DNA of 19,355 bases from an uncultured Oscillospiraceae bacterium. GTDB lineage: Bacteria; Bacillota; Clostridia; Oscillospirales; Oscillospiraceae. How positions within the stretch are numbered: the first letter of the stretch is position 1; each line of letters begins with the position of its first letter. The stretch covers positions 1-19,355 of the forward strand of contig CAKUND010000017.1 in the NCBI GenBank assembly GCA_934668295.1, read 5' to 3'. The translations under genes were made by a program, and so were the position numbers. Shown piece by piece: positions 8,330-15,316 of the stretch. The notes below the pieces were generated by a model that ran no database searches, was not told the DNA's origin, and was given only the letters and a program-made list of their open reading frames with translations.

Positions 8330-8357
8330 GGACGTGCCGCCCGGCACGTCCTTTTTT
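8330..8357 (+). terminator. Terminator of pheS-pheT
   Basis: A perfect 9-bp stem (8330-8338 with 8343-8351) has a GCCC loop and six Ts at 8352-8357. An A run at 8323-8329 means that it could also act on the opposite strand. Confidence 0.93.
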
Positions 8358-8364
8358 GCAGCGC

Positions 8365-8394
8365 AAAACCCCGGCGGTTTTGAACCGCCGGGGT
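8365..8394 (-). terminator. Terminator of ireB
   Basis: An 11-bp perfect stem (8369-8379 with 8383-8393) with a 3-base loop is followed on the minus strand by four Ts (8365-8368). It lies directly downstream of the ireB stop. With the pheT terminator it separates two convergent operons within 86 bases. Confidence 0.88.
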
Positions 8395-8405
8395 ATCGTT
8401 TTCCA

Positions 8406-8651
8406 TTATGAAAACAGATAATGCTTGACCAGCTCCTGAAGCAGCTCATCACGGTCGAGCTTGCAGATCAGGCTGCGGGCATTGTTGTAGTTGGTGATGT
8501 AGGTGGGGTCTTCAGACAGGAGATAACCGACTATCTGATTGATGGGGTTATACCCTTTTTCGCTGAGGGCGCCATATACGGCGGTCAGAATGGTCTTCAT
8601 TTCTTCACTGCTGTCTTCCGGTACCACAAACTTGATGGTGTTGTCATTCAC
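8406..8651 (-). CDS. ireB: IreB-family regulatory phosphoprotein (UPF0297/DUF965)
   Basis: This is a small (81-residue) cytoplasmic protein of the UPF0297 family. In Enterococcus faecalis, IreB is phosphorylated by the PASTA kinase IreK and acts as a negative regulator of intrinsic cephalosporin resistance. The family signature [20 protein letters not shown] (about 33-52) is followed by [25 protein letters not shown]. faecalis IreB is phosphorylated on Thr4 and Thr7. Aligning the N-termini, only the second is kept here (Thr5 in NDNTIKF); the first position is Asn2. The start is GTG at 8649-8651, preceded by AGGAGG with a nine-base gap; the nearby ATG is out of frame. The gene stands alone, although in many Bacillota it sits beside alaS and ruvX. 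Confidence 0.93.
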   Translation of the reverse strand: MNDNTIKFVVPEDSSEEMKTILTAVYGALSEKGYNPINQIVGYLLSEDPTYITNYNNARSLICKLDRDELLQELVKHYLFS

Positions 8652-8686
8652 GACGGTCAGCCTCCTTCTCTTGAGCTTGTGCCACT

Positions 8687-8715
8687 ATCATAATATATTG
8701 TGCCCGGTTTGTAAA
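8687..8715 (-). promoter_or_regulatory. Sigma-A promoter of ireB
   Basis: On the minus strand there is a TTTACA (8710-8715), a 17-base spacer and a TATGAT (8687-8692), with a start expected near 8680, about 30 bases before the GTG. The remaining bases up to glyA (8716-8807) show no clear glyA terminator. Confidence 0.78.
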
Positions 8716-8807
8716 TGCGTGCAACATTTCATTTGTGTTACAATTTCCCCAAAAGCACAAGATTTAGACAAGCAGCGGCAAATAGCGCACGCAGAGGCAG
8801 GCTGTGT

Positions 8808-10064
8808 TCATTCGTAGATCGGATGCTTTTTAACAAGCTCCGCAACAGCGGCAAGCACAGACTCGCGGTTCGCGTCAAAATCCGTTGCGATCTTGTCAAT
8901 GCAGTCGGCTACGACCGGCATGTCCTCCGGCGTAAAGCCGCGCGTGGTGCAGGCAGGCGTACCGATACGCACGCCGCTGGTGACGCCGGGCTTCTGCGGG
9001 TCATTCGGAATGGCGTTTTTGTTGACGGTGATATGCACCTCGTCGAGCTTCGTCTGCAGCTCCCTGCCGGTGATATTCTTTTTTCGCAGATCGGCAAGCA
9101 TCAGATGATTATCCGTCCCGCCGGTCACGAGGTCAAAGCCGTGGGCCAGCAGCGCATCTGCCAGCGCCTTGGCATTCTTCACAACATTTTCCGCGTAGAC
9201 CTTGAATTCCGGCTGCGCCGCTTCGCGCAGGCAGATGGCCTTGCCCGCGATCACGTGCATGAGCGGCCCGCCCTGCGTGCCGGGGAAGACGGCGCTGTTG
9301 AGCTTTTTGGCGAATTCCTCGTCGCGCGAGAGGATCATGCCGCCGCGCGGGCCGCGCAGCGTCTTGTGTGTGGTCGTGGTGACAACATCGGCATAGGGAA
9401 CAGGACTCATGTGCTGTCCGCCGGCAACAAGGCCCGCGATATGGGCCATATCGACCATGAGCAGCGCGCCGTTTTTGTGCGCGATCTCGGCAAAGGCCTT
9501 GAAGTCAATGGCTCTGGGATAGGCAGACGCTCCGGCCACAAGCAGCTTCGGCCGGTACCGGCGAACCATGTCCTCGACCTGATCATAGTCGATGCGGCCC
9601 GTCTCAGGGTTTACACCGTAGCTGATGCTGTGATAGTATTTGCCGGAGAGATTCACGCGGGCGCCGTGCGTCAGATGGCCGCCGCTGGCAAGATCCATAC
9701 CCATGAGCGTGTCGCCCGGCTGCAAAAGCGCGGCGTAGACCTCCAGATTGGCCTGCGCACCGGAGTGCGGCTGCACATTTGCATAGGCTGCGCCGAACAG
9801 TTTTTTCGCGCGCTCGATCGCGATCGTCTCCAGCACGTCCACATAATCACAGCCGCCGTAATAGCGCTTACCGGGGTAGCCCTCGGCATATTTGTTCGTC
9901 AGAACAGAGCCCATTGCCGCAATGACGGCGGGAGAGGCGATATTTTCCGACGCGATCAGCTCAATGTTCTGCTTCTGGCGCTGAAATTCGTTTTCAATGC
10001 AGGCCGCAACCTCGGGATCCTGCGTCTGCAGATAGTTCATGCCGGTTTCGAGTACGTTTGCCAT
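8808..10064 (-). CDS. glyA: Serine hydroxymethyltransferase
   Basis: This is a cytoplasmic PLP enzyme that interconverts L-serine plus tetrahydrofolate and glycine plus 5,10-methylene-tetrahydrofolate, the main one-carbon entry. It has 418 residues, typical of bacterial SHMT. Near the N-terminus is [27 protein letters not shown] (204-216) carries Asp205, which contacts the PLP ring nitrogen, and His208. [14 protein letters not shown] carries the Schiff-base lysine, Lys234. [17 protein letters not shown] is also intact. The ATG follows AAGGAGA with a nine-base gap. Upstream are a consensus promoter and a single-aptamer glycine riboswitch, so expression responds to the enzyme's product. No convincing terminator is seen between this gene and ireB, so some readthrough into ireB is possible. 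Confidence 0.97.
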   Translation of the reverse strand: MANVLETGMNYLQTQDPEVAACIENEFQRQKQNIELIASENIASPAVIAAMGSVLTNKYAEGYPGKRYYGGCDYVDVLETIAIERAKKLFGAAYANVQPHSGAQANLEVYAALLQPGDTLMGMDLASGGHLTHGARVNLSGKYYHSISYGVNPETGRIDYDQVEDMVRRYRPKLLVAGASAYPRAIDFKAFAEIAHKNGALLMVDMAHIAGLVAGGQHMSPVPYADVVTTTTHKTLRGPRGGMILSRDEEFAKKLNSAVFPGTQGGPLMHVIAGKAICLREAAQPEFKVYAENVVKNAKALADALLAHGFDLVTGGTDNHLMLADLRKKNITGRELQTKLDEVHITVNKNAIPNDPQKPGVTSGVRIGTPACTTRGFTPEDMPVVADCIDKIATDFDANRESVLAAVAELVKKHPIYE

Positions 10065-10090
10065 GACGGTGTATCTCCTTCATACAACAA

Positions 10091-10124
10091 TAAAAATGAG
10101 CAGGCCGTCTCCGGTCTGCTCATT
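10091..10124 (-). terminator. Expression-platform terminator of the glycine riboswitch
   Basis: On the minus strand a 9-bp stem (10116-10124 with 10096-10104), one mismatch and three more GC pairs close a GAGA loop. A run of Ts follows (10092-10096). It lies between the aptamer and the glyA ribosome binding site, the standard place for riboswitch-controlled attenuation. Confidence 0.9.
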
Positions 10125-10240
10125 GTGGTGCCGTATTACAAAAGCTGTAGCTGCGGCTCTGTCCTTTTGCCTGAGAGATTCGGCTTGCGCCTTGCACCTT
10201 CGGCACTCAATTCAATGAGTTCTCCAGAGATTCCTTCTGT
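10125..10240 (-). promoter_or_regulatory. Glycine riboswitch (single aptamer)
   Basis: The hallmark glycine aptamer core AATCTCTCAGGCAAAAGGAC is read on the minus strand just before CAGAG (10157-10161). CAGAG pairs with CTCTG (10225-10229) to form P1, and GAGA/TCTC extend it. The GCCGAAGGTGCAAGGCGCAAGC segment is the P3 region. Only one copy of the core is present, so this is a singlet. Downstream, GCCG...CGGC (about 10131-10157) encloses a small hairpin and resembles the 'ghost' partner of type-1 singlets. Aptamer bases CTCATTG (10213-10219, minus) are perfectly complementary to CAATGAG at the 5' side of the terminator (10119-10125), a likely antiterminator pairing. Confidence 0.92.
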
Positions 10241-10303
10241 CTTCAGTCCGCGTGTGCGTTCTGAGGACGATCAACGGATGTCCTGTATTTGATTGACGGC
10301 GTT

Positions 10304-10332
10304 ATTATACACACCTCATGAACAAATGTCAA
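10304..10332 (-). promoter_or_regulatory. Sigma-A promoter of the glycine riboswitch-glyA unit
   Basis: On the minus strand a TTGACA (10327-10332), 17 bases and a TATAAT (10304-10309) match the consensus perfectly, with a start near 10297. It begins about 20 bases after the trpB2 stop. A hairpin at the trpB2 stop lacks a T tract, so trpB2 transcripts may also run into this leader. Confidence 0.9.
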
Positions 10333-10351
10333 CAGGGTGTACGCAGAAATT

Positions 10352-11728
10352 TCATTCTGCCACCTTCGGCAGCTTTGCGATGCTTGCGGCAAGCTGCTCG
10401 TCGGTCGGGATAATATCGGTCATTTCATGGTCGTTGAACTTCTGATACGCAACAAGATCGAAGTAGCCGGTTCCAGTCAGACCAAATACGATGGTCTTCT
10501 CCTCCCCTGTTTCCTTGCATTTGAGCGCTTCGTCGATGGCAGCGCGGATGGCGTGGCTGGATTCCGGCGCGGGCAGAATGCCCTCGGTGCGGGCGAAATA
10601 CTCCGCCGCTTCGAATACGCTCGTCTGCTCGACGCTGCGGGCCTCCATCAGACCGTCGTGGTACAGCTGGGACAGGATGGGGCTCATGCCGTGGTAGCGC
10701 AGGCCGCCCGCGTGGTTGGCCGACGGGATGAAGCCGCTGCCGAGCGTGTACATTTTCGCCAGCGGGCAGACCATGCCGGTATCGCAGAAGTCATAGGCGA
10801 ACACGCCGCGCGTAAAACTGGGGCAGGAGGCGGGCTCGACGGCGATGAAGCGGTAATCCTTTTCGCCGCGCAGCTTTTCGCCCATAAACGGGGCGAGCAG
10901 GCCGCCGAGGTTCGAGCCGCCGCCGGCGCAGCCGATGATGATGTCGGGCGTAATGCCGTATTTATCGAGTGCGATCTTCGTCTCGAGACCAATGACCGAC
11001 TGGTGGAGCAAAACCTGATTGAGAACGCTGCCGAGCACATAGCGGTAGCCGGGCGTGGTCGTGGCGACCTCGACGGCCTCGCTGATGGCGCAGCCGAGGG
11101 AACCGGTCGTGTCGGGATCCTTCGCAAGAATGGCGCGGCCGACGTTCGTGGTGTTCGACGGGCTGGGTGTGACGCTTGCGCCGTAGGTACGCATGACCTC
11201 GCGGCGGAAGGGCTTCTGCTCATACGAGCACTTGACCATGAAGACCTTCAGGTCAAGCCCCAGATACGCGCAGGCCATGGAAAGGGCCGTACCCCACTGG
11301 CCAGCGCCTGTTTCGGTCGTAACGCCTTTGAGGCCCTGCTTCTTGGCGTAATAGGCCTGCGCGATGGCGGAGTTCAGCTTGTGACTGCCGGAGGTGTTGT
11401 TACCTTCAAACTTGTAATAGATCTTCGCCGGAGTTCCAAGCTTTTCCTCGAGGCAGTAGGCGCGCACCAGCGGCGACGGACGGTACATCTTATAGAAATC
11501 GCGGATCTCCTGCGGGATGGGGATATACGGCGTATCGTTGTCCAGCTCCTGCTCGATGAGCTCGTCACAGAAAACGGGGCGCAGATCATCAAAGCCCATG
11601 GGCTTGCCGGTGCCGGGGTTCACAAGAGGCGCGGGCTTATTCTTCATGTCCGCGCGAACATTGTACCAATTCTGGGGCATCTCAGACTCAGACAGATAGA
11701 TCTTGTAAGGAATGTTTTCGGTTTTCAT
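10352..11728 (-). CDS. trpB2: TrpB2-type tryptophan synthase beta chain
   Basis: This PLP enzyme joins indole and L-serine to make L-tryptophan. The TrpB2 group differs from TrpB1 in length and usually works without TrpA, salvaging free indole. It has 458 residues. The region RPSPLVRA (83-90) is followed by NTSGSHKLNSA, where Lys118 forms the PLP Schiff base. ETGAGQWGTAL holds the catalytic Glu, and CAGGGSNLGG is the phosphate-binding loop. No trpA or other trp gene is in the window. The ATG at 11728 is chosen because GGAG lies upstream with normal spacing; a frame 22 codons longer would run back through the T-box terminator and has no such site. The gene is controlled by a Trp T-box. Confidence 0.94.
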   Translation of the reverse strand: MKTENIPYKIYLSESEMPQNWYNVRADMKNKPAPLVNPGTGKPMGFDDLRPVFCDELIEQELDNDTPYIPIPQEIRDFYKMYRPSPLVRAYCLEEKLGTPAKIYYKFEGNNTSGSHKLNSAIAQAYYAKKQGLKGVTTETGAGQWGTALSMACAYLGLDLKVFMVKCSYEQKPFRREVMRTYGASVTPSPSNTTNVGRAILAKDPDTTGSLGCAISEAVEVATTTPGYRYVLGSVLNQVLLHQSVIGLETKIALDKYGITPDIIIGCAGGGSNLGGLLAPFMGEKLRGEKDYRFIAVEPASCPSFTRGVFAYDFCDTGMVCPLAKMYTLGSGFIPSANHAGGLRYHGMSPILSQLYHDGLMEARSVEQTSVFEAAEYFARTEGILPAPESSHAIRAAIDEALKCKETGEEKTIVFGLTGTGYFDLVAYQKFNDHEMTDIIPTDEQLAASIAKLPKVAE

Positions 11729-11775
11729 AATTGTTTCTCCTTTCGCGTTTTGGCTTTCTCCGGGAAAAGGGAAAC

Positions 11776-12068
11776 AAAAAAGACCTTCATCCACAGAGAA
11801 AACCGGTTATCGGTTTGATCTCTTGGGACAAAAGTCTGAAAAACTTCTGCGGTGCCACCCAAATTGACAATTGCTTGTCCTCTCATGACGCGCCTGCACG
11901 CATCCTCCCCTATAACGGTGGGATCCCGTCAGCGCCTACTTGCTTTCACGTTCAGCCTGCCCTCCGCAGTCCATTCGGCAAACGTCTTTCTGCTGCACTC
12001 GCACCAACCGGCAGCTCTCTGGGAGAAATCCTGTCTGCTTACTCGTCTGCATCAACGGTTTCATCTTG
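11776..12068 (-). promoter_or_regulatory. T-box leader sensing tRNA-Trp
   Basis: On the minus strand the T-box core GGGTGGCACCGC lies at 11849-11860. Its TGGC pairs with GCCA of the tRNA tail, matching discriminator G73 of tRNA-Trp. Stem I has the AGAGAG motif and a GGTTGGTG-type distal loop. Its base pairs GCAG with CTGC. The specifier loop reads GAATGGA, with the Trp codon TGG at 11971-11973. The terminator is a long hairpin (AGACTTT with AAGGTCT outside; AGAGA/TCTCT and AAACCG/CGGTTT inside) followed by six Ts at 11776-11781. Uncharged tRNA-Trp should therefore switch trpB2 on. Confidence 0.95.
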
Positions 12069-12074
12069 CCACGG

Positions 12075-12103
12075 AGTATACGCCTGAAATTCGCGTTTGT
12101 CAA
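12075..12103 (-). promoter_or_regulatory. Sigma-A promoter of the Trp T-box-trpB2 unit
   Basis: On the minus strand a TTGACA (12098-12103), a 17-base spacer and a TATACT (12075-12080) predict a start near 12068. The -35 box is 47 bases from the -35 box of the divergent MFS promoter; the stretch between is rich in T and A runs. Confidence 0.88.
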
Positions 12104-12150
12104 GTGTTTTTTTGCGGTAAAGCGAAAAATTTTTTTGCCTGTTACGCCGC

Positions 12151-12179
12151 TTGCAAAGTCCGCGCGGATATGATATAAA
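12151..12179 (+). promoter_or_regulatory. Promoter of the MFS transporter gene
   Basis: TTGCAA (12151-12156), 17 bases and TATAAA (12174-12179) predict a start near 12186, 28 bases before the ATG. Confidence 0.75.
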
Positions 12180-12213
12180 GGCGGTACTATCCAAGATTCG
12201 AGGTGTTTTTTCC

Positions 12214-13392
12214 ATGCAGAACTCCTGCCGCCGGACGATTCTGGCCTGCTATGTCGGCTATATCGTGCAGGCGATCGTCAACAACTTCGTTCCCCTGCTG
12301 TTCGTCATGTTCGAGCGGACGTACCAGATCACGCTTTCTAAGATCACGCTGCTCATCACGATCAATTTCTGCATCCAGCTGGCTGTCGATCTTCTGTCCG
12401 CGTGGTTCCTGGACCGCATCGGCTATCGTGCAGCGATCCTTCTGTCGCATATTACATCTGCGGCAGGGCTTGCGCTGCTGACGATCCTGCCGGAGCTGCT
12501 GCCGGATGCGTTTGCAGGTCTTCTGATCGCGGTCGTGATCTATGCGATCGGCGGCGGGCTGCTGGAGGTCATTGTCAGCCCGGTGATGGAGTCCTGTCCC
12601 ACGCAAAATAAGGAACAGCACATGAGCCTGCTCCATTCGTTCTATTGCTGGGGGCATATGGGCGTTGTGCTGCTGTCGACAGCATTTTTCGCGCTGTTCG
12701 GGATCGGCAGCTGGAAGGTTCTCACACTTTTATGGGCGCTCGTTCCGGTCGCGAATGCGGTCTTCTTCGCGGGCGCACCGCTTTATCCGATCCAGTCCGA
12801 GGGCGAGCAGGCGCTTTCGCTGCGCGCGCTCGTCAAAAGCCGTGTATTCTGGATCTTCATGCTGATGATGCTCTGCGCAGGCGCGTCGGAGCAGGCCGTG
12901 AGCCAATGGTCGTCCGCTTTTGCCGAGCAGGGACTCGGCGTGTCAAAGACCGTGGGCGATCTGGCAGGGCCGATGGCCTTCGCGGCCATGATGGGCATTT
13001 CCCGGCTGATTTTCGGGAAATACGGTGAAACGCTGAATTTGAACCGCTATATGGCCGTCTGCGCCGCGCTGTGTGTCGGGGCATATCTCTGCATCGTGTT
13101 TGTGCCGTCCCCGGTTCTGAGTCTGCTCGGGTGCGCTGTATGCGGCTTTGCGGTCGGCATTTTCTGGCCCGGAACGTTCAGCCGCGCCTCCGCCTCCATC
13201 CGGGGCGGCGGAACGCAGATGTTCGCGCTGCTGGCGCTGGCGGGCGATCTTGGCTGCGCGGGAGGCCCGACGCTTGCGGGCCTCGTCTCGGACGCCTGCG
13301 GCGGAACGCTCCGCGCAGGCATCCTTGCCGCCATCATTTTCCCGCTTCTGATGCTGCTCTGTATGCTTCTGATGCGGAAAAGGGCGCACTGA
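12214..13392 (+). CDS. Major facilitator superfamily transporter
   Basis: This is a 392-residue integral membrane protein with about 12 hydrophobic segments in two halves joined by a charged middle loop (PIQSEGEQALSLRALVKSRV), a typical MFS layout. LDRIGYRAAILL in the loop after the second helix corresponds to the MFS motif-A region. The N-terminal half is most like the fucose-permease-type (FHS) group and uncharacterised relatives; the substrate cannot be told from sequence. The start at 12214 is set by GAGGTG at 12200-12205; an earlier in-frame ATG at 12151 coincides with the promoter -35 box and is unlikely. The gene is divergent from trpB2 and ends two bases from the convergent surface-protein gene, with no hairpin between. 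Confidence 0.88.
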   Translation: MQNSCRRTILACYVGYIVQAIVNNFVPLLFVMFERTYQITLSKITLLITINFCIQLAVDLLSAWFLDRIGYRAAILLSHITSAAGLALLTILPELLPDAFAGLLIAVVIYAIGGGLLEVIVSPVMESCPTQNKEQHMSLLHSFYCWGHMGVVLLSTAFFALFGIGSWKVLTLLWALVPVANAVFFAGAPLYPIQSEGEQALSLRALVKSRVFWIFMLMMLCAGASEQAVSQWSSAFAEQGLGVSKTVGDLAGPMAFAAMMGISRLIFGKYGETLNLNRYMAVCAALCVGAYLCIVFVPSPVLSLLGCAVCGFAVGIFWPGTFSRASASIRGGGTQMFALLALAGDLGCAGGPTLAGLVSDACGGTLRAGILAAIIFPLLMLLCMLLMRKRAH

Positions 13393-13394
13393 TC

Positions 13395-15056
13395 TCAGGG
13401 CAGCAGATCCAAAAAGTCCTCCAGTATACGGGTGAGCTCTTTCTGGGTCAGCTCGTCGGCGACATGGAGCTTTCCGTCCTTTTCGGTCAGAAGATCGGCT
13501 GCGTAGGCCCAGCGGACAGCGTCCGCCGCATCCTCGTCAATTTCGTCCGCGTCTTCAAACTGCGTCAGATCGACCTCCTGTCCAGCTTCTGTGTCCAGGC
13601 CAAGCTGGCGGGCCATCTGGTAAAGTGTTTTCGCTGCCTCCTGCTTTGTGATGGGCGCATCGGGATCGTAGGTCAGAAGCGCGGTTTCGCCGCTCTCCGG
13701 CCCGGCCTGCATCCAATGCGCAAAAAGCGTTGTATCGCCGGTCAGCTGCAGCGGCGCTTCCGCATCGATCTGCTCGCCGTCCTCGGTGTACCAGCCGTCA
13801 AACATCATGTTTTCGCGCTCCGGGTCCTGCACGTTCATTTCGTACAGGCTTTTTCCCTGCTCCGCTTCCAGCGTGACAGGCTCGCTGTCCTCGCCCAGAT
13901 CGAGCGTCAGGGTATAGACGGCTTCCTGAAGCGTCAGGTCGGTGAAGCCGTTTTCACGGATGGCGCTGACGGTCAGCGTGAGATCGTCGCTTATGAAGTT
14001 CTCCGAGAAATCGTCCGCGTAGCCGGTGAGGATCGTCTGCTCCGCCGTGCCGCTGACGCCGATCTGTGCCTGTTTGTCAAGGCCCAGATCGCCGATTTTG
14101 ATCTCCGCAGTCTCGTCCAGCCAGAGGTTATTCTGCGCGTCCTGCGCGCGGTTGCCGGTGATGCTGGTCGTGCCGCTCAGCTCGAGCGTACCGGCGCAGT
14201 ACACACCGCCGCCCAGGATCTGCTTTTCAGAGGCTTTCATTTCGCCTGTCAGGCGGTTGCCTGCAATGACGCAGCTGTCCAGCACGGCGGAGGCATGCTC
14301 CGCAACGACAACGCCCGCGCCGTAGCGGCCCGCGTTGTCGATGATGTTTACGTTGGTGAGATAAAGCTCGTTATGATCGCCCACGCTGATCGCGCCTGCT
14401 GTTGCGCCGGTGATCCGGCCGCCGGCAAGCGCGTTCTTTTCATTCGCTGCGATATAAGCCTCCTGCCAGGCGTAGCTGCCGTCGTCAAAGACGAGCGCGC
14501 CGGTTTCGTCGACGTAATAATTGCTGGAGCTGTCCGCGCCATTGCAGTCGGTGATGGTGAGGACAGACGGCTCCGCGTCCTCGTCGCTCACAGCGACGAA
14601 GATGATGCAGCCCTCAACGCCGTCAGCCAGACGGAGCGTGTACCCGTTCAGGCAGAGCGTGACCTGCGCGCCGTTTTTGGGAACGCAGAGCGGCTCCTCC
14701 AATGAAAGATCATCCGTCAGATAGTAGCAGCCGGATTCCAGCTTGCCGCCGGTCACGGTCAGCGGCGCAAAGGAGGGTTCTTCGCAGCCGTCCTCGCGAT
14801 TTACAGCATGGATATGGTTCTGCTCGCCGTCCTCTGCGGGCGCTTCTGCATCCTCGGGGGCTGTTTCCGCTTCTTCCGCAGGAGCAGCGGGTTCCTCCGC
14901 CGGGGCTTCCTCCGCAGCTTCTTCGACGGGCTCGGCTGCCGCTGTTTCCTCGGCGGTTTCGTCCGACTTCTGTGCATCTGCAGCGACAGCGCAGACGCTC
15001 CACACAGCCAGCACCAGCGCAAGCACCAGCAGAAGGCTGATCCATCTCTTTTTCAT
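13395..15056 (-). CDS. Secreted surface protein: beta-helix, Listeria-Bacteroides repeat and SLH-like C-terminus
   Basis: This 553-residue exported protein has no known enzymatic role. A signal peptide (MKKRWISLLLVLALVLAVW, cleavage near AVAADA at 23-28) is followed by a low-complexity Ala/Glu/Pro linker (about 28-78). Residues about 95-380 have short repeated strands (for example ISVGDHNELYLTNVNIIDN and LGGGVYCAGTLELSGTTSI) typical of right-handed beta-helix proteins. Residues about 381-449 match the Listeria-Bacteroides (InlB B-type) repeat, ending FDGWYTEDGE...LFAHW. Residues about 468-553 resemble one S-layer-homology unit (ITKQEAAKTLYQMA ... AVRWAYAADLL ... LTQKELTRILEDFL), which could hold it to cell-wall polymers. 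The TRAE/ITRG-type motif is altered, so anchoring is uncertain. It has a good ribosome binding site (GAGGAGG) and its own promoter; no terminator is seen after it. Confidence 0.85.
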   Translation of the reverse strand: MKKRWISLLLVLALVLAVWSVCAVAADAQKSDETAEETAAAEPVEEAAEEAPAEEPAAPAEEAETAPEDAEAPAEDGEQNHIHAVNREDGCEEPSFAPLTVTGGKLESGCYYLTDDLSLEEPLCVPKNGAQVTLCLNGYTLRLADGVEGCIIFVAVSDEDAEPSVLTITDCNGADSSSNYYVDETGALVFDDGSYAWQEAYIAANEKNALAGGRITGATAGAISVGDHNELYLTNVNIIDNAGRYGAGVVVAEHASAVLDSCVIAGNRLTGEMKASEKQILGGGVYCAGTLELSGTTSITGNRAQDAQNNLWLDETAEIKIGDLGLDKQAQIGVSGTAEQTILTGYADDFSENFISDDLTLTVSAIRENGFTDLTLQEAVYTLTLDLGEDSEPVTLEAEQGKSLYEMNVQDPERENMMFDGWYTEDGEQIDAEAPLQLTGDTTLFAHWMQAGPESGETALLTYDPDAPITKQEAAKTLYQMARQLGLDTEAGQEVDLTQFEDADEIDEDAADAVRWAYAADLLTEKDGKLHVADELTQKELTRILEDFLDLLP

Positions 15057-15099
15057 TCCGGTTCCTCCTCATGCTATGGAGTAGATTATGTATACCTAG

Positions 15100-15128
15100 A
15101 GATTAGCATATTTTTCTTTCATTTTCAA
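15100..15128 (-). promoter_or_regulatory. Promoter of the surface-protein gene
   Basis: On the minus strand a TTGAAA (15123-15128), a 17-base A-rich spacer and a TAATCT (15100-15105) lie 44 bases upstream of the ATG. The flanking 15106-15180 is clearly AT-rich compared with the window. Confidence 0.7.
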
Positions 15129-15256
15129 CGTTTTTCTCATGTTTTAAGCAAATATTAAACTTTTCTCGTGGAAATCACAACATATTGTGCTGTTTTTGCA
15201 TCTGTGCACAGCATCTGGGCCGAAGAAATCTTCAGAATTCTTCAGACTTCGCCGTC

Positions 15257-15285
15257 TTGCAAAGCCGGAAGCCGTCTGGTAAACT
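15257..15285 (+). promoter_or_regulatory. Promoter of the 171-residue membrane-anchored protein
   Basis: TTGCAA (15257-15262), 17 bases and TAAACT (15280-15285) give a start near 15292, a short leader before the GGAGG ribosome binding site. Confidence 0.65.
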
Positions 15286-15316
15286 ACAGGCAGAATCAAA
15301 AATGGAGGGCCTGCGC

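Noticed and set aside
8715..10292. 525-codon open frame on the plus strand opposite glyA and the riboswitch
   Set aside because: It covers the glyA gene and the glycine aptamer in antisense, with the biased Arg/Asp/Ala composition of a shadow frame.
10320..10360. Hairpin GCAGAA/TTCTGC at the trpB2 stop as a terminator
   Set aside because: It is only about six to seven pairs before a bulge and is not followed by a T tract. It sits right before the glyA -35 box, so I do not call it a terminator.
11729..11794. 22-codon upstream extension of trpB2
   Set aside because: It would begin inside the T-box terminator and has no ribosome binding site; the ATG at 11728 does.
10337..11818. 493-codon open frame on the plus strand opposite trpB2
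   Set aside because: It is antisense to a conserved enzyme gene, with no ribosome binding site or domain that I recognise.
13071..14705. 544-codon plus-strand frame crossing from the MFS gene into the surface-protein gene
   Set aside because: It joins the wrong frame of one gene to the antisense of another; both underlying genes have signals and recognisable domains.
15185..15316. Earlier starts for the 171-residue protein (15185 or 15302)
   Set aside because: The first runs through the predicted promoter. The second lacks a ribosome binding site, while GGAGG is placed correctly for 15317.
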